This document shows, in pieces, positions 22,873 through 30,654 of a stretch of DNA of 31,630 nt. Origin of the DNA: Clostridia bacterium (GTDB lineage: Bacteria > Bacillota_A > Clostridia > Christensenellales > Aristaeellaceae); assembly GCA_017530275.1 (NCBI GenBank), contig JAFXMP010000218.1, positions 1 to 31,630 on the forward strand. Reading direction: 5' to 3'. Numbering within the stretch: the first letter of the stretch is position 1; every line of letters begins with the position of its first letter. The notes under the pieces were generated by a model, which made no database searches, had not been told where the DNA came from, and saw nothing but the letters and a program-made list of their open reading frames with translations. The translations under genes were made by a program, and so were the position numbers.

Positions 22873-23078
22873 GCTTCGTTTTTCCTTTCTGGATTTGCGT
22901 CAAGGAATCGGGCCGCGATCCATATCCCTTCCCGGCAGGCTACCACCCGCAATGTACCCTCCTGCCGCGTTTGCCCGTCCCGGCGGGGGGCGGCGGTTTC
23001 CACCACGCGGGGCGGCGTTTCATCCGGTGAAAGGGAAGAAAGGGCCTCCCGCAATGGGCGGCCCAGGATATTCGTCAT
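22869..23078 (-). CDS. Small conserved-position protein between frr and uppS, function unknown
   Basis: The 69-residue protein has a start that overlaps the frr stop by 1 bp (TGATG) and a stop that overlaps the uppS start by 4 bp (ATGA). This tight coupling on both sides argues for a real gene. The second half is beta-rich (EGTLRVVACREGIWIAARFL) and the first half is Pro/Arg-rich and probably disordered. No signal peptide or membrane segment is seen. I do not recognise a named family. Confidence 0.7.
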   Translation of the reverse strand: MTNILGRPLREALSSLSPDETPPRVVETAAPRRDGQTRQEGTLRVVACREGIWIAARFLDANPERKNEA

Positions 23079-23635
23079 CAGACCTCCATGATCTCCTTCT
23101 CTTTTTCCGCCGCGACCTTATCGATTTCCTTGATCTGGGCGTCGGTCAGCTTTTGCAGTTCGTCTTCGGCCTTGCGCTGATCGTCCTCGGTGATCTGGGA
23201 ATCCTTCTTGAGCTTCTTGATCTGCTCCATGGCGTCCCGGCGGGTGTTGCGCATGGCCACCTTGGCTTCCTCCGCGCCCTTGCGCACCACCTTGGTCAGT
23301 TCCTTGCGGCGTTCCTCGTTCAGTTCCGGCACTACCAGACGGATCAGTTTTCCGTCGTTAGAGGGGTTCATGCCCAGATCGCTCTTCTGGATGGCTTTTT
23401 CTACCAGGGGAATGGCCTTGGGGTCCCACAGGGAGATGGTGAGCAGCCGGGGTTCGGGGCTGTTGATGTTGCCCATCTGCTTAAGCGGGGTGGCGGTGCC
23501 GTAATAATCCACCACGATACGGTCTAAAATCTGGGGATTGGCGCGTCCCGCCCGCAGGGACAGCATATCCTTTTGATAGAAATCCTTGGTCTTGACCATT
23601 TTTTCCTTGGCGGTGTCGATAACCTTCTTGTACAT
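23078..23635 (-). CDS. frr: Ribosome recycling factor
   Basis: The 185-residue protein splits post-termination ribosomes together with EF-G. The family is recognised by the N-terminal DMLSLRAGRANPQILDRIVV segment, GNINSPEPRLLTISLWD, and the charged helical C-terminus ending in KEIDKVAAEKEKEIMEV. It has a strong AGGAGG ribosome binding site and its own promoter. It is the first gene of the frr-uppS-cdsA-dxr-rseP series. Confidence 0.97.
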   Translation of the reverse strand: MYKKVIDTAKEKMVKTKDFYQKDMLSLRAGRANPQILDRIVVDYYGTATPLKQMGNINSPEPRLLTISLWDPKAIPLVEKAIQKSDLGMNPSNDGKLIRLVVPELNEERRKELTKVVRKGAEEAKVAMRNTRRDAMEQIKKLKKDSQITEDDQRKAEDELQKLTDAQIKEIDKVAAEKEKEIMEV

Positions 23636-23671
23636 ATCCTTGCCTCCTGTTCAATTGATTTGCTGTTTCCT

Positions 23672-23700
23672 ATTTTACTCTGTTTTTTCTGATTAAGCAA
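23672..23700 (-). promoter_or_regulatory. Promoter of the frr operon
   Basis: TTGCTT (23695-23700) and TAAAAT (23672-23677) are 17 bp apart on the minus strand, about 37 bp before the frr ATG. The -35 box is just beside or inside the 3' end of the ribF-like gene. Confidence 0.55.
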
Positions 23701-24274
23701 GCGTTTCCTGATCCTTTTTTGCCTGGGCGCACTTCTGCCGCAGGGTGGGGGACAGGGGGCGGTTCAGCATTTCTTCCGCAAGGCTTGCGTTTCCCGCCAG
23801 AATAGCCTTCCGAATGGCGGTGCTGGACACCCGCGTGCCGTCCGGCAGGGAAATCGGTGGGACCACCGTAAGCCCGATTCCGGCATTCTCGCACAGCGCT
23901 TGAAGCTCCTTTACGCCCCAGCCGCCCCGGTAGCCGAAGCGGTGGTCGTCGCCGCAAACCACGTGGCGGGCGTTTAGGCTGTCCAGCACAATGCGGCGGA
24001 AAAATGCGTCGCCGGTCATATGGCGCATTTCTTCATCAAACGCGCTGACCGCCACCCGGTCCGCCCCCGCCGCCCGGAGCAGCGCCTGCCGCTCTTCCAG
24101 GGTGGTGAGCGCGAAATCCTTTTCCCCCGGCGCGCGGTCAAAGGTGTGGGCGCAGACGATCAGCCCTTTTTCCCGGGCGATCTCAGCCGCCGCCCGCAGC
24201 AAAGACAGATGTCCTCTGTGTACGCCGTCAAAAAAGCCCAAACATACAACGCTGGCCGCGTTGACTGCATCCAT
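23693..24274 (-). CDS. ribF: FAD synthetase domain protein (short RibF-like, no riboflavin kinase domain)
   Basis: This adenylyltransferase converts FMN and ATP to FAD. The 193-residue protein contains only the nucleotidyltransferase half of RibF. It has the phosphate-binding motif CLGFFDGVHRGH (11-22), VCGDDHRFGYRGGWGV, and the signature VSSTAIRKAI (about 158-167). The C-terminal flavokinase domain of the usual roughly 310-residue bifunctional enzyme is absent, and the ORF ends cleanly rather than in a frameshift. A separate riboflavin kinase must therefore supply FMN. AGGGAGAAGG precedes the ATG, and the gene has its own extended -10 promoter. Confidence 0.85.
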   Translation of the reverse strand: MDAVNAASVVCLGFFDGVHRGHLSLLRAAAEIAREKGLIVCAHTFDRAPGEKDFALTTLEERQALLRAAGADRVAVSAFDEEMRHMTGDAFFRRIVLDSLNARHVVCGDDHRFGYRGGWGVKELQALCENAGIGLTVVPPISLPDGTRVSSTAIRKAILAGNASLAEEMLNRPLSPTLRQKCAQAKKDQETLA

Positions 24275-24333
24275 CGGTCCTTCTCCCTTTCGTTCGGAAC
24301 ATCCGGACGAAATACTTCTTTCATTGCGCTGTC

Positions 24334-24362
24334 ATTCTACCATAAATTCTCAAAACACGCAA
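24334..24362 (-). promoter_or_regulatory. Promoter of the ribF-like gene
   Basis: TTGCGT (24357-24362) and TAGAAT (24334-24339) with an extended TG are 17 bp apart on the minus strand, about 60 bp upstream of the ATG. It is divergent from the promoter at 24420-24448. Confidence 0.6.
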
Positions 24363-24419
24363 CATGCGTCTTTGCGCGGCTTTCCGGTCTTTCCTTCTGA
24401 ATAAGCGAAGAAAAAAAGC

Positions 24420-24448
24420 TTGTGCGCCGGCGATTTTTCCTGTATAAT
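24420..24448 (+). promoter_or_regulatory. Promoter of the substrate-binding lipoprotein gene
   Basis: TTGTGC (24420-24425) and a perfect TATAAT (24443-24448) with an extended TG are 17 bp apart. The 5' leader is about 120 nt and contains an AGCGCG...CGCGCGCT hairpin (about 24484-24503) before the AAAAGGAGG ribosome binding site. The leader was not matched to any known riboswitch class. Confidence 0.7.
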
Positions 24449-24573
24449 AAAAGTGGTAAATTATTCTCCAAATCGTGCAGCTTAGCGCGGAGCATCGCGC
24501 GCTCAAACGATCGTACCGGTTTTACAGCTGAAAGTAGGTTGTTTCAAGATTCGGGAAAAGGAGGAAAACCGAC

Positions 24574-26223
24574 ATGAAGCCGATTCGCCAATGGAAAACT
24601 GTCCTCTCCCTCCTTCTGTTCTTTTCCATTCTTTTTTCTGTTACGGCGTGCGCACAGCGTTCGAATGTGAATGCCTTGCAGCCGCAGGAGCAAACTGAGG
24701 ACCTTGATTTATCCCGCTTCCTCGTCGCCGTGGAGGACGAGCCGGATACTGTGGATTTTCAATGCACCACGATCCATTATACCATCGCGCAGAATGTGTT
24801 TAACCGTCTGGTGGAAATGGAAAGCAACGAAGCCGGAGAGATGGAAATCCTTCCCTCCCTGGCTGAATCCTGGGAAGTATCCGATGATGGACGCCAGTAT
24901 ACCTTTCATCTTCGCAAAGGCGTCGTTTTCAGCAACGGGGCGGACCTGACCGCGTCGGATGTACAGTATACCTTTACCCGGCTGCTGACCCACCCGGACG
25001 CCTGCAACCAGGACATTGCCGATATGATCCTTGGCGCGAAAGCGCTGATGGAAGGGGAAGCGGATCAACTGGAAGGTTTTCAGGTGATCAGCGATTTGGA
25101 TTTTTCGATCACTCTGGAACAGCCTTTCGAGGCGTTTCTGGCTTGCCTGTCCATGCCCGCGGCTTCCATCCTGGACGAGGAGACCACGAAGGCGGCGGGG
25201 GACCGGTTCGGCATTGATCCCGCCTGGACGATTGGAACAGGTTCCTTTATCCTTTGGAAATGGACGCCGGGAGAGGGCATGCTGCTGACCGCCAATCCCA
25301 ACTGCTGGCTGGGCGCACCGCGTTGCGAGGGACTTGATCTCCGCTTCCTGACGGAGCCGGAGGAGGTGCGCACGCTGTTTGAAAACGGTGAAATGGACGT
25401 GCTGGATCTGGATGAAGTGGGGGATTACGCGGAATATTTTATTCACGGCGACATTTATCAGGACCGGCTGTTCACCGTCCCCCGCATCGGGATCGTGTAT
25501 ATCGCGCTCAATGAATCCATTCCTCCGCTGGACGACGTGAATGTCAGAAAAGCCATGCAGCTTTCCCTGAATCGGTCCATCCTGCTGAACGTGGTCTACA
25601 GCGGGCTGGGCTCGGTGGAAAACGGCATCTTCCCTCATGGGCTGTACGGCTTCAATCCCGACCTGCCGGAAATCCCCTTTGACCTGGACCAAGCCCGGGC
25701 TTTGCTTGCGGAGGCGGGCTTCCCCGATGGGTTTGACATCACGATTCAAGTTAAGTCATCCTCAACCCAGTGGGAAATGACGCTGATGCGGCTGGCGGTT
25801 TCCATGTGGGAAAAAGCGGGCATTCGGGCGGCCATCAGAGTATTGGATGAAAACGAGTTTATGCGTCTTCGGAAAACCGGAGAGCTTACCTGCTACACAG
25901 CCTTGTGGACGGCGGATTTTAACGACCCGGACAACTTTATCTATACGTTCTTTGGGAATCGGGAGAATACCGTTTTCCGCAGCCTCTGCTATCCGAAAGA
26001 AGAAATCATGGCCAGGGTTCGGGAAGCGCGCGCCATTGCCGATCCGAAAGCGCGTCTTTCGGAATACTGGGAGCTTGAACGGATCATCGTGCAGGAAGAC
26101 GCCGCGTGGATCCCCTTGTTTTCCAGGCAGCGCGTTTACGCGCTGTCGGATCGGGTGGAAGGCGTGCAGTCCTCCTGGAACGGTTCCGTGAAGAACAGGT
26201 ACAGGGACGTGACGATTAAGTAA
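24574..26223 (+). CDS. Extracellular solute-binding lipoprotein, OppA/DppA family (SBP_bac_5)
   Basis: The 549-residue protein has a lipoprotein signal peptide with lipobox VTAC (Cys26), so it is anchored to the outer face of the membrane. The body matches family 5 solute-binding proteins. It shows [40 protein letters not shown], an NPNCWLG strand, [19 protein letters not shown] and the C-terminal AAWIPLFSR region. Ligands of the family are peptides, nickel or small molecules. No ABC permease or ATPase gene is adjacent. Instead a Cache-GGDEF-EAL protein follows about 145 bp downstream on the same strand, so it may feed a signalling pathway or use a distant transporter. Confidence 0.9.
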   Translation: MKPIRQWKTVLSLLLFFSILFSVTACAQRSNVNALQPQEQTEDLDLSRFLVAVEDEPDTVDFQCTTIHYTIAQNVFNRLVEMESNEAGEMEILPSLAESWEVSDDGRQYTFHLRKGVVFSNGADLTASDVQYTFTRLLTHPDACNQDIADMILGAKALMEGEADQLEGFQVISDLDFSITLEQPFEAFLACLSMPAASILDEETTKAAGDRFGIDPAWTIGTGSFILWKWTPGEGMLLTANPNCWLGAPRCEGLDLRFLTEPEEVRTLFENGEMDVLDLDEVGDYAEYFIHGDIYQDRLFTVPRIGIVYIALNESIPPLDDVNVRKAMQLSLNRSILLNVVYSGLGSVENGIFPHGLYGFNPDLPEIPFDLDQARALLAEAGFPDGFDITIQVKSSSTQWEMTLMRLAVSMWEKAGIRAAIRVLDENEFMRLRKTGELTCYTALWTADFNDPDNFIYTFFGNRENTVFRSLCYPKEEIMARVREARAIADPKARLSEYWELERIIVQEDAAWIPLFSRQRVYALSDRVEGVQSSWNGSVKNRYRDVTIK

Positions 26224-26313
26224 GAAGCAGGAGGCAGGGAGTCGGTCGAGTCCGCAGGGAATCTCTATTTATCTGATTGTAGACAATACTAAATCTCCTG
26301 CTTCCTGCCTCCC
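26224..26313. repeat. Imperfect palindrome with purine-rich tandem-repeat arms (copy 2)
   Basis: A left arm AGAAGCAGGAGGCAGGGA and a right arm CTCCTGCTTCCTGCCTCCC are reverse complements, with several transitions that are G-U tolerant. They enclose about 50 nt. Next to the right arm TGTAGACAATACTAAATCTC resembles the matching position of the palindrome at 1143-1233, while the arms are unrelated. It begins directly after the SBP stop codon and may modulate read-through into the GGDEF/EAL gene. Confidence 0.55.
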
Positions 26314-26367
26314 GCCTTATCTGCCTCCGGCTATTTCCGCGCGAAAATAAACTGAGGAGAGAAGACC

Positions 26368-29300
26368 ATGCATTCGATCCGATATAAAATTACAGCCATT
26401 ACCATCGCCGCGATCCTCACGACCGTCCTTTGCGTGATTGCGGCGTCTTATGCCACGCTCCAAGCGAAAAACGACCAGATCTCTGTGGAAATGATGAACC
26501 TGATCGGACAGGACGCAAAGAAATCCGTGGAAAACTATACGGAGAGCATCGAGCAGTCCGTTGAGATGATCAGCAATATTGCCGCCGACTCCTTAGACAG
26601 GGTCATTTTAGCCGAAAACGGCGTCATTGGCACGGATATAAAATCCACCGAACGTACGGCGGAGCAAAAGGAGAAGCTGGACGCCTACCTTTCGGAATAC
26701 TGCGCCCGTATACAGGAAATCTTTTCAGGCTTCGCCACCCATACCTATGGCATCAATACGTATTATTACTGCATCAATCCGGAAATCAGCGAGAACGTCC
26801 ACGGCTTTTTCTTCTCCAGAGCGGGCAAAACCGGGTTTGCCGAACAGGAGCCGCTGGACGCCCGGACCCTCGATCCCGCGGACATCGAGCATACCACCTG
26901 GTACTATACGCCGATCCAGCGGGGGCGGCCTTCCTGGGTTGGCCCCTATACCGCCCAATTCCCGGGCGAAATGTGGATCTGCTCCTATCTTGTTCCCATT
27001 TATCGATCCGGAACCTTTATCGGCGTGATCGGCATGGATCTTCCCGTCGATACGCTGGTCCAGCAGGTCGATTCCACCCATGTCTACGAAACGGGCTTCG
27101 TTTGCCTGCTGGACGCTGACAACCGCGTGCTCTATCATCCGGAAAAAGAATTTGGGACAGACGCGTCCAACCTGCCCTTCAGCGAGGAGTATTTGAAACA
27201 GGAAAACACTGGCGAAGCGCTGATCCGCTATACGGTCAATGGTGAAGAACGCCAAATGTCCTTCTGCACATTGACGAACGGCATGAAGCTGGTCATCGTG
27301 GCGCCCACGAGCGAGATCAACGCTGCCTGGTCCCGGCTGGTACGCAACAACCTGGTGGCTGCCATAGCGATCATCATTGTTTTCACCGTCATCATCACGC
27401 TGGTCATGCGGGCGATCACCCAACCTTTGCTTCTGCTCACCGCCGCATCCCAGCGGCTGGCCGACGCGGAATACAACGTGGATTTGAATTACAAGGGCCG
27501 GGACGAGGTCGGCACTTTGACCTCCGCCTTCAAGAAGATGCGGGATCAGCTCAAACACTATATCGAAGACCTGAATCATCAGCTTCTGACCGACAAGCTG
27601 ACGGGGCTCCCCAATATGCGGCACTTTTTCAAGCTCGCCAATGCCCAGAAGGAACGTTTGCTTTCCGAAGGCAAACAGCCCGCCATGGTGTACTTGGATA
27701 TCATCGGCATGAAGCATTACAACCGGCAGTACGGTTTTGAAGCGGGCGACCAGTTGATCCGTGGATTCGCAAAGGCGCTTTCCAGTCATTTCGGGGAGGA
27801 GCATGTTTGCCGTTTCAGCGGAGACCATTTCGCGGTGGTGGCGGAAGAGGATCATTTGGAAAAATCCCTGCGGGACTTTTTTCAGAAATGTCAAAGCGTG
27901 AACGATGCAAGACCGCTGCTTGTCAGAGCGGGCATTTACCCGAACCGGCTGGAAGAAGTGGACGTCAGCAGCGCCTGTGACCGCGCCAAATTCGCCTGCG
28001 ACCACAACAAAAATATTTTCATTTCCAGCTTTTCCTGGTTTGATGAAAGGATGCTGAAAGAAGCCGAGATTTACCGGCATATCTACGGCAACCTGGACCG
28101 CGCGCTGGCCGAAGGCTGGATCAAAGTGTATTATCAGCCCATCATTCGGGCCGCCGACGGCAAGGTGTGCGACGAAGAAGCGCTGTCCCGCTGGATCGAT
28201 CCCGTCAAGGGCTTCCTTTCCCCGGCGGTCTTCATCCCCGCGCTGGAGGAAGCCAAGCTGATTTACAAGCTGGACCTCTATGTGGTGGATCAGGTGCTGA
28301 AAAAGATGAAGCAGCAGGCGGAAGCGGGCTTTTATGTGGTGCCGCAGTCCGTCAACCTTTCCCGTTCCGACTTTGATTCCTGCGATATCGTGGAAGAGAT
28401 TAGGAAACGGGTGGACGGCGCGGGGATCGACCGCGGCATGATCACCATCGAAATTACGGAGAGCGTGATCGGCAGCGATTTTGACTTCATGAAGGAGCAG
28501 GTCGCCCGGTTCCAGAAGCTGGGCTTCCCTGTGTGGATGGACGATTTTGGCAGCGGCTATTCCTCCCTGGACGTGCTCCAGCAGATCCACTTTGACCTGA
28601 TCAAGTTCGATATGCGGTTCATGGAGCGCTTCAACGAAGGGGATGAGAGCAGGATCATCCTGACCGAGCTGATGAAAATGGCCATCGGCTTAGGGATGGA
28701 AACTGTATGCGAGGGCGTTGAGACGCAGCAGCAGGTTGATTTCCTGCGGGAAATCGGCTGCACAAGGATACAGGGGTTCTATTACGGCAAGCCCATTCCT
28801 TTCGAGGACATCCTTTCCCTGTTTGAAAAAGGCACGACCCTTGAATTTGAAAACCCGGCGGAATCGGAATACTACGCTTCCACCGGACGGATCAACCTGT
28901 ACGATATGGCCGTCCTTTCCGATGAGAACGACGAAAACCTGAACCGGTACTTCGATACCCTGCCCATGAGCATCATCGAGGTGAATGGGACGAAGGTGAA
29001 GTATAACCGATGCAACAAATCCTACCGCGACTTTTTACAGCGCGCTTTCGGCATTGATTTCACCATGGAGGAAATGGATTATGCCGCCATGCCGGATATG
29101 CCCGGCACCATGTTTATGAACGCGGTGATCCGCTGCAGCAGGGACGGCAAGCGAGCGCTTGTGGATGAAAAAATCAACGAGGATACCACGCTGCACGCTT
29201 TTGTGCGCCGCGTGGCGGTGAACCCGGTGACCGGAACGGCGGCGGTGGCGGCGGCAATTCTGGCAGTAATCAAGGATGGGGAAAACGCCGGAACAAACTA

Positions 29301-30567
29301 CGCCCACATCGCCAAGGCACTGTCCGCGGACTATGTGTACCTCTACTATGTGAACCTTGACACAGAAAATTTCACAGAATACAGCCCCGACGCGGTCCGT
29401 GAGGACCTGGCGTTGGAGAGGCACGGCGAGAACTTTTTCTCCTCGAGCCGCGAGGAAGCGAAGAACCGCATATACAAAGACGATCAGAAATACTTTATCA
29501 GCGCCTTTAACCGGGAAAACATCGAGAAAAACCTGGACGAGCAGGGAACCTTCACACTTACCTACCGCCTGCTGATCCATGGGAAACCCAACTATGTGAA
29601 TATGAAAGCCGTTCGCATGCCGCATGACCAGTCGCACATCATCATCGGCGTAAACAACGTGGACGCGCAGACACGCCAGAAGGAAGCTCTGGCCCGCATC
29701 CAGGCGGAGCAGGCCACCTATTCCAGGATCAGCGCGCTCATGCAGGGCGTTATCTGCATTTATACCGTCGATCCCGAAACGAGCCGCTACATCGAATACA
29801 GTTCCACAAAAGACTACGCCGGACTCAACCTGCCAAAGGAGGGCGAGGACTTTTTTGCCCAGTCCCGCAAGGAAAGCGAAAAACATGTCTATCCGGATGA
29901 CGTAACCAAATTCCAGACGCTGCTCACACGTGATAATATCCTGGAGGAAATCAAAAAGAACGGCTACTTTGCCTTCCAGTATCGAATGCTGCTGGAGGGA
30001 GAGCCAACCTATGTCAGCCTCAAAGCCGCGCTTGTGGATGAACAGGACGGGCCGCAGCTGATCATCGGCATCAATAACATCGACGCGCAGGTGCGGCGGG
30101 AGCAGGATTATGAACGCAAGCTGTCGGCGGCGCGAAGCAAAGCGAATCTGGATACGCTCACCGGCGTGAAGAACAGAATCGCCTATGAGAATATGTCGGA
30201 AACCTTGTCCCAGCAGATCGAAGGGGGGCAGTCCGTCAAGTACGCCATCGCGCTCTGCCGCGTGAAGGATGTGGCGCTGGTGAATGAAACCAAGGGCCGT
30301 GACGCGGGCGATCAGCTGATTCGGGATGCGTGCGCCATTGTCTGCGACGTTTTCAAGCACAGTCCCGTGTTCCGCGTGGCGGGAGACGAGTTTGCCGCCA
30401 TCGCCCAGGGCCATGACTTTGAATGCGTCGACGAGCTGGTTGCGCGCATGAAAGAAACGGGAGAGAACGGCGAAATAGCCATTTCCTGCGGCATGGCGAA
30501 GTACAACGAAACGGAGCGCGTGTCGGCGGTGTTCGCCCGGGCAGAGCACCTCTGCCGCGCAGAATAA
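26368..30567 (+). CDS. Cache-HAMP-GGDEF-EAL-PAS-GGDEF membrane signalling protein
   Basis: This 1399-residue c-di-GMP-type sensor has a membrane helix (about 9-30), an extracellular dCache-like sensor (about 31-325), a second helix (about 327-347) and HAMP (about 348-400). The first GGDEF domain is degenerate (SGDHF, about 484). The EAL domain looks catalytic: EALSRW (about 603), NLSRSDF, EITES, WMDDFGSGYSS (about 722), CEGVE (about 781) and IQGFYYGKP. A PAS-like segment follows (about 860-975), then two tandem PAS-like repeats (about 980-1110 and 1122-1250, each ending IIIGxNNxDAQ). The C-terminal GGDEF has VAGDEF (about 1337), but its usual metal-site Asp stretch reads ALCRVKD. GAGGAG precedes the ATG. 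Net phosphodiesterase activity is inferred. Confidence 0.92.
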   Translation: MHSIRYKITAITIAAILTTVLCVIAASYATLQAKNDQISVEMMNLIGQDAKKSVENYTESIEQSVEMISNIAADSLDRVILAENGVIGTDIKSTERTAEQKEKLDAYLSEYCARIQEIFSGFATHTYGINTYYYCINPEISENVHGFFFSRAGKTGFAEQEPLDARTLDPADIEHTTWYYTPIQRGRPSWVGPYTAQFPGEMWICSYLVPIYRSGTFIGVIGMDLPVDTLVQQVDSTHVYETGFVCLLDADNRVLYHPEKEFGTDASNLPFSEEYLKQENTGEALIRYTVNGEERQMSFCTLTNGMKLVIVAPTSEINAAWSRLVRNNLVAAIAIIIVFTVIITLVMRAITQPLLLLTAASQRLADAEYNVDLNYKGRDEVGTLTSAFKKMRDQLKHYIEDLNHQLLTDKLTGLPNMRHFFKLANAQKERLLSEGKQPAMVYLDIIGMKHYNRQYGFEAGDQLIRGFAKALSSHFGEEHVCRFSGDHFAVVAEEDHLEKSLRDFFQKCQSVNDARPLLVRAGIYPNRLEEVDVSSACDRAKFACDHNKNIFISSFSWFDERMLKEAEIYRHIYGNLDRALAEGWIKVYYQPIIRAADGKVCDEEALSRWIDPVKGFLSPAVFIPALEEAKLIYKLDLYVVDQVLKKMKQQAEAGFYVVPQSVNLSRSDFDSCDIVEEIRKRVDGAGIDRGMITIEITESVIGSDFDFMKEQVARFQKLGFPVWMDDFGSGYSSLDVLQQIHFDLIKFDMRFMERFNEGDESRIILTELMKMAIGLGMETVCEGVETQQQVDFLREIGCTRIQGFYYGKPIPFEDILSLFEKGTTLEFENPAESEYYASTGRINLYDMAVLSDENDENLNRYFDTLPMSIIEVNGTKVKYNRCNKSYRDFLQRAFGIDFTMEEMDYAAMPDMPGTMFMNAVIRCSRDGKRALVDEKINEDTTLHAFVRRVAVNPVTGTAAVAAAILAVIKDGENAGTNYAHIAKALSADYVYLYYVNLDTENFTEYSPDAVREDLALERHGENFFSSSREEAKNRIYKDDQKYFISAFNRENIEKNLDEQGTFTLTYRLLIHGKPNYVNMKAVRMPHDQSHIIIGVNNVDAQTRQKEALARIQAEQATYSRISALMQGVICIYTVDPETSRYIEYSSTKDYAGLNLPKEGEDFFAQSRKESEKHVYPDDVTKFQTLLTRDNILEEIKKNGYFAFQYRMLLEGEPTYVSLKAALVDEQDGPQLIIGINNIDAQVRREQDYERKLSAARSKANLDTLTGVKNRIAYENMSETLSQQIEGGQSVKYAIALCRVKDVALVNETKGRDAGDQLIRDACAIVCDVFKHSPVFRVAGDEFAAIAQGHDFECVDELVARMKETGENGEIAISCGMAKYNETERVSAVFARAEHLCRAE

Positions 30568-30577
30568 AACGCGGCCC

Positions 30578-30606
30578 TTGCATTGCCCGGCGCTTTGGCG
30601 TATAAT
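30578..30606 (+). promoter_or_regulatory. Promoter of ychF
   Basis: TTGCAT (30578-30583) and a perfect TATAAT (30601-30606) are 17 bp apart. They start 11 bp after the GGDEF/EAL stop codon and lie about 48 bp before the ychF ATG. Confidence 0.7.
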
Positions 30607-30654
30607 GAACGGGCTGTGATCCTACAGACAGAAAAAGCAAAGGGGTTATATACC

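Noticed and set aside
26725..30549. Minus-strand ORFs of 621 and 504 codons opposite the GGDEF/EAL gene
   Set aside because: The plus strand encodes clear Cache, GGDEF, EAL and PAS domains throughout. The minus-strand translations have no domain pattern and arise from codon bias.
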